From the NCBI GenBank assembly GCA_036376275.1, contig DASVAP010000311.1, positions 1-7,596 of the forward strand: a stretch of DNA of 7,596 nucleotides, written 5' to 3'. Below the pieces are notes generated by a model that saw nothing but the letters and a program-made list of their open reading frames with translations, did not search any database and was not told where the DNA came from. Source of the DNA: JABFRZ01 sp036376275 (GTDB taxonomy: Bacteria > Planctomycetota > UBA1135 > GCA-002686595). The position numbers and the translations under genes are program-made. Of this stretch, positions 5,545-7,596 are shown in pieces. Position 1 is the first letter of the stretch. Each line of letters begins with the position of its first letter.

Positions 5545-6936
5545 TTATCCGGGGCCCGGGCCCCTGGCCAGCGCCGGCAGGCCGAGCGACTCCAGCGCCC
5601 GCAGCGTGAGCTCGGTCGCGCCACGCTGCGCGGCCACGGCGGCGATCCCGGCCGCGCCCATGCGCGCGCGCTCCTCCGGCGCGGCGACGAGGCGCGCCAG
5701 CTCGCGCTCCAGCGCGCCCTCGTCCGCCACGGTGCGCGCCGCGCCGGCGGCCGTCAGCAGGGCCGCCTCCTGGTCGAAGTTGTCGACGTGCGGCCCGAAC
5801 AGGACCGGCTTCCCCTGGGCCGCGGGCTCGAGCATGTTCTGGCCGCCGTGCGGGACCAGGCTCCCGCCGACGAAGACGAGGTCGGCCAGGGCGTAGACGC
5901 GCTCGAGCTCGCCGATCGTGTCGACCAGCAGCGGGCGCGCTGGATCGAGGCGCGCGCCGGCGCGCAGCTCGGTCAGGCGCTGGACCGGCGCGCCGGTGGC
6001 CTGGAAGCGCGCGGCGAGCTCCGGCGCCCGGTCCGGATGGCGCGGGACGAGCACCAGGCGCGCCGCCGGCGCTGCGCGGAGGGTTGCGCGCGCGACGAGC
6101 TCCTCCTCGGGCGCGTGGGTCGAGCCGGCCACGATCACGGCCTGCCCGGGCGCCGCGGCGACCCAGCGCGCGAGCTCGGCCTCGGGCGCGAGCGCGCCCA
6201 CGCGCAGCCCGTCGAACTTGACGTTGCCGGTCACGCACACGCGCTCCGGGTCGATGCCGAGCTCCTTGAAGCGCCGCGCGTACTCCTCGCTCTGGGCACA
6301 GAAGAGCGAGATGCGGTTGAACTCCGGCAGCCAGCGCCGGAAGAACACGTAGCGGCCGTGGCTGCCGCGCGTGATGCGCCCGTTGACGACCGCCACGGCG
6401 CGGCCCTCGGCGTTGCACTCGCGCAGGAAGTTCGGCCAGACCTCGAGCTCGACCAGCACCACCAGGGCCGGGTCGACGCGCGCCAGGAAGCGCCGCACGA
6501 TCCACGAGAGATCCGCCGGGAAGCGCACGCGCAGGTGCGCAGGGAAGAGCTTCCCGGCCACCTCCGTGCCGGTGTTCGTCGTGCTGCACAGGACGACCTC
6601 GCAGCCCGGATGGGTGCGCTCGAGGGCCTCGACCACCGCGCGCGCGGCCTTGACCTCCCCCACCGAGACGCCGTGCACCAGGACCCGCGGACGTGTCGCC
6701 GGCGGCACCCGCGCCAGACCGGCCCCCAGGCGCTCGCGCACCATGCGCGCGAAGGCCGGGCTGCGCAGGCTGCGCCACAGGAGCCAGGGCGAGCCGAGCA
6801 GCAGCCCCACGACCCAGGCCAGGTCGTAGAGCCCGTGCAGGAGCACGCGCAGCAGGCCCGGGTCCGGATCGCCCCGGATCGCGGGCGGCAGGCGGAGCGT
6901 GCCCGGAGCGCGCCCGGCGTTCTGCGCCTCGGCCAT
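5545..6936 (-). CDS. waaA: 3-deoxy-D-manno-octulosonic acid (Kdo) transferase
   Basis: Transfers Kdo from CMP-Kdo to the lipid A precursor at the cytoplasmic face of the inner membrane, the first step of LPS inner-core assembly. The 463 residues form a GT-B enzyme of family GT30. After a non-conserved N-terminal stretch (1-30) comes the membrane-anchor helix GLYDLAWVVGLLLG (35-48), then HGVSVGEVKAA (88-98) with catalytic base E94 (equivalent to E. coli Glu60). Next are ELEVWPN (163-169), GNVKFD (237-242), the CMP-binding GSTH (271-274) and PRHPDR (298-303), and GGSLVPHGGQNMLEPAAQGKP (357-377), a hallmark of the family. E. coli WaaA is about 425 residues; the excess is mainly at the N-terminus. 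ATG 6936 has an AAGGA 9 bases upstream, the only clear Shine-Dalgarno in the window, which supports this start; a GTG at 6846 would remove the extension. First gene of the probable waaA-metK-prepilin-UbiA operon. Confidence 0.97.
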   Translation of the reverse strand: MAEAQNAGRAPGTLRLPPAIRGDPDPGLLRVLLHGLYDLAWVVGLLLGSPWLLWRSLRSPAFARMVRERLGAGLARVPPATRPRVLVHGVSVGEVKAARAVVEALERTHPGCEVVLCSTTNTGTEVAGKLFPAHLRVRFPADLSWIVRRFLARVDPALVVLVELEVWPNFLRECNAEGRAVAVVNGRITRGSHGRYVFFRRWLPEFNRISLFCAQSEEYARRFKELGIDPERVCVTGNVKFDGLRVGALAPEAELARWVAAAPGQAVIVAGSTHAPEEELVARATLRAAPAARLVLVPRHPDRAPELAARFQATGAPVQRLTELRAGARLDPARPLLVDTIGELERVYALADLVFVGGSLVPHGGQNMLEPAAQGKPVLFGPHVDNFDQEAALLTAAGAARTVADEGALERELARLVAAPEERARMGAAGIAAVAAQRGATELTLRALESLGLPALARGPGPG

Positions 6937-6945
6937 CGGGCGCGA

Positions 6946-6950
6946 TCCTT
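6946..6950 (-). promoter_or_regulatory. Shine-Dalgarno (AAGGA) for waaA
   Basis: On the minus strand AAGGA lies 9 bases before the ATG at 6936, within the usual spacing. The other start codons in the window lack such a motif, so it supports choosing ATG 6936 over the internal GTG at 6846. Confidence 0.5.
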
Positions 6951-6967
6951 GCCCTGGCCGGCGCGGA

Positions 6968-6996
6968 AGTAAAGGAGCCGCGCGCGCCGCCGGAAA
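6968..6996 (-). promoter_or_regulatory. Possible promoter for the waaA-metK-prepilin-UbiA operon (weak)
   Basis: Minus-strand TTTCCG (6991-6996) and TTTACT (6968-6973) are separated by exactly 17 bases, matching the -35/-10 consensus at three and four of six positions. This is among the most AT-rich spots of the intergenic region. It sits between the upstream terminator hairpin and the waaA Shine-Dalgarno and would give a leader of about 25 bases. The position is right for an operon promoter, but the match is weak, and the TTT of the -35 box could equally be the terminator's U-tract. Confidence 0.3.
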
Positions 6997-7001
6997 CGCG
7001 A

Positions 7002-7029
7002 TGGGCCGGGACGCACGCGTCCCGGCCCA
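7002..7029 (-). terminator. Strong stem-loop terminator downstream of the right-edge gene
   Basis: TGGGCCGGGACGC (7002-7014) and GCGTCCCGGCCCA (7017-7029) are exact reverse complements, 13 bp each, around AC; in RNA the innermost pairs would open to form the loop. It begins 23 bases after the stop codon of the minus-strand gene ending at 7053. On the minus strand the stem is followed by TCGCGTTTCC, a short T-tract. Position and form fit Rho-independent termination separating that gene from waaA. Confidence 0.7.
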
Positions 7030-7052
7030 CCGCGACTACCGGAATCCGGGGC

Positions 7053-7596
7053 CTACTGGCACCAGAACAGGTCGTCGATGCCGCCCGACCCGCCGAGGGT
7101 CACGACGATCTGCACGACCGCGGTGCCGTCGAAGCCAGCCATCTCGCTGGCGGTGACGGTCGAGGCGAACCCGGGCTGGTTCAGCAGGGTCGTCAGGTTG
7201 AGGGTCTTCCAGCCCGGCTCGGGGAAGTCCGTGACGCGGTCGCCCGTCCAGTTGCCCGGCACGGCGTAGGTGCGCGTCTTCCCGTTCACGTCGGTGAGGA
7301 CCACGCTGCTGGCGGGGTCGGCCCCGTCGATGTCGACCAGCACCATGCTGGAGGGCGTGACCGGCACGCAGAAGGCCAGGGTCAGCGTCCCACCGTTGGC
7401 GTCGTCGTTGTGGGAGCAGTACACGCCGGAGCCCGGCGGGCACTCCGTCTGGTTCCCGTCGTGCTGCAGGATCAGGATGTTGCCCCTGCTCACCAGGAGG
7501 TCGGGATCCTGCGTCGCCGGGCCGTTGGTGGAATCCAGGATCGCGGCCGTGTTGGCGAGCGAGGGATTCGCGCTGCCCGTGATCGCGATCGGGTAG
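7053..7596 (-). CDS. Uncharacterised, probably exported beta-rich protein, C-terminal 180 residues, 5' end beyond window
   Basis: The frame is open to the right edge (first readable residues YPIAITGSANPSLANTAAIL), so a GTG at 7493 is internal rather than the start. The visible part is rich in Gly, Thr, Val, Asp and Asn with alternating hydrophobic strands (GGTLTLAFCVPV, SSMVLVDIDGAD, TAVVQIVVTLGG), typical of a secreted beta-sandwich. The succession LDSTNGPATQDPDLL, a GNILILQHDG strand, GGTLTLAF, then VLVDIDG, and a final GSGGIDDLFWCQ resembles ectodomains of PEP-CTERM or other C-terminally sorted exoproteins, which often end such a domain with a G-x-IDN-like strand. Here the protein stops right there, with no sorting motif, membrane helix or LPxTG. 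Four Cys (in TEC, YCS, FCV and WCQ) would allow two disulfides. Signal peptide and N-terminal domains are outside the window. Function unknown. A terminator follows 23 bases downstream. Confidence 0.8.
   Translation of the reverse strand, partial: YPIAITGSANPSLANTAAILDSTNGPATQDPDLLVSRGNILILQHDGNQTECPPGSGVYCSHNDDANGGTLTLAFCVPVTPSSMVLVDIDGADPASSVVLTDVNGKTRTYAVPGNWTGDRVTDFPEPGWKTLNLTTLLNQPGFASTVTASEMAGFDGTAVVQIVVTLGGSGGIDDLFWCQ

Noticed and set aside
5551..5564. GGGGCCCGGGCCCC palindrome inside the last codons of waaA as a terminator before metK
   Set aside because: It would make only about a 5-bp stem with a 4-base loop, has no T-tract, lies in coding sequence and is explained by the Gly/Pro codons.
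3315..5609. 764-codon open frame on the plus strand opposite the UbiA-family, prepilin and metK genes
   Set aside because: It is antisense to three genes with strong family motifs, and its translation has no domain and is His/Arg/Asp/Leu-rich.
5490..5624. Possible 45-residue N-terminal extension of MetK
   Set aside because: The extension is Arg/Pro-rich, overlaps the end of waaA and precedes the canonical MARHLFTSESVSMGHPDK start; it is not part of the family.
5317..6972. 551-codon open frame on the plus strand opposite waaA
   Set aside because: waaA on the other strand carries every catalytic motif; the plus-strand translation is compositionally biased shadow sequence.
1..7596. CRISPR arrays, transposons, tRNA/rRNA genes, toxin-antitoxin or phage-defence genes
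   Set aside because: No direct repeats with regular spacing, transposase motifs, tRNA cloverleaf or defence domains were seen on either strand. All long gene-like stretches are accounted for by envelope or housekeeping genes.

Overview
The window is very GC-rich by eye (roughly 70%, not computed) and densely coded, with six complete or near-complete protein genes plus one cut at each edge. It has no RNA genes, mobile elements or CRISPR array. The Kdo transferase (waaA) indicates a Gram-negative cell with lipid A/LPS. A prepilin-like protein carrying both the FTLIELL processing motif and an H-X9-DG motif, and a large membrane GT-C/TPR protein, are typical of Planctomycetota and their relatives. 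The assignment to a GC-rich planctomycete-like bacterium is inference from gene content, not proof. Most genes lack a recognisable Shine-Dalgarno sequence.

Layout, left to right. (1) Positions 1-814, minus strand: N-terminal two thirds of a class I/II PLP aminotransferase whose 3' end lies beyond the left edge. (2) A divergent intergenic region of about 166 bp. (3) 981-2540, plus strand: a polytopic GT-C (TMTC-like) membrane protein with C-terminal TPRs. (4) 2541-2644: convergent intergenic region with a perfect 48-bp palindrome and a second hairpin. (5) Four minus-strand genes with gaps of about 55, 54 and 31 bp, in transcription order: waaA (6936-5545), metK (5489-4293), an H-X9-DG prepilin-like protein (4238-3585) and a UbiA-family, decaprenyl-phosphate-phosphoribosyltransferase-like enzyme (3553-2645). 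These look like one transcription unit, with a weak possible promoter just upstream of waaA and the palindrome region as its end. (6) 7002-7029: a strong stem-loop, probably the terminator of (7). (7) 7053-7596, minus strand: C-terminal 180 residues of an uncharacterised, probably exported, beta-rich protein.

Functionally, waaA, the UbiA-family enzyme and the GT-C protein all point to cell-envelope glycoconjugate work (Kdo on lipid A, polyprenyl-phosphate-linked sugar, membrane glycosyl transfer). metK supplies S-adenosylmethionine, and the prepilin-like protein and the right-edge protein are surface or secreted. No defence system or clearly novel multi-gene machine is visible. The points most worth checking are the perfect palindrome, the unusual gene run, and the cysteine-containing exported protein.
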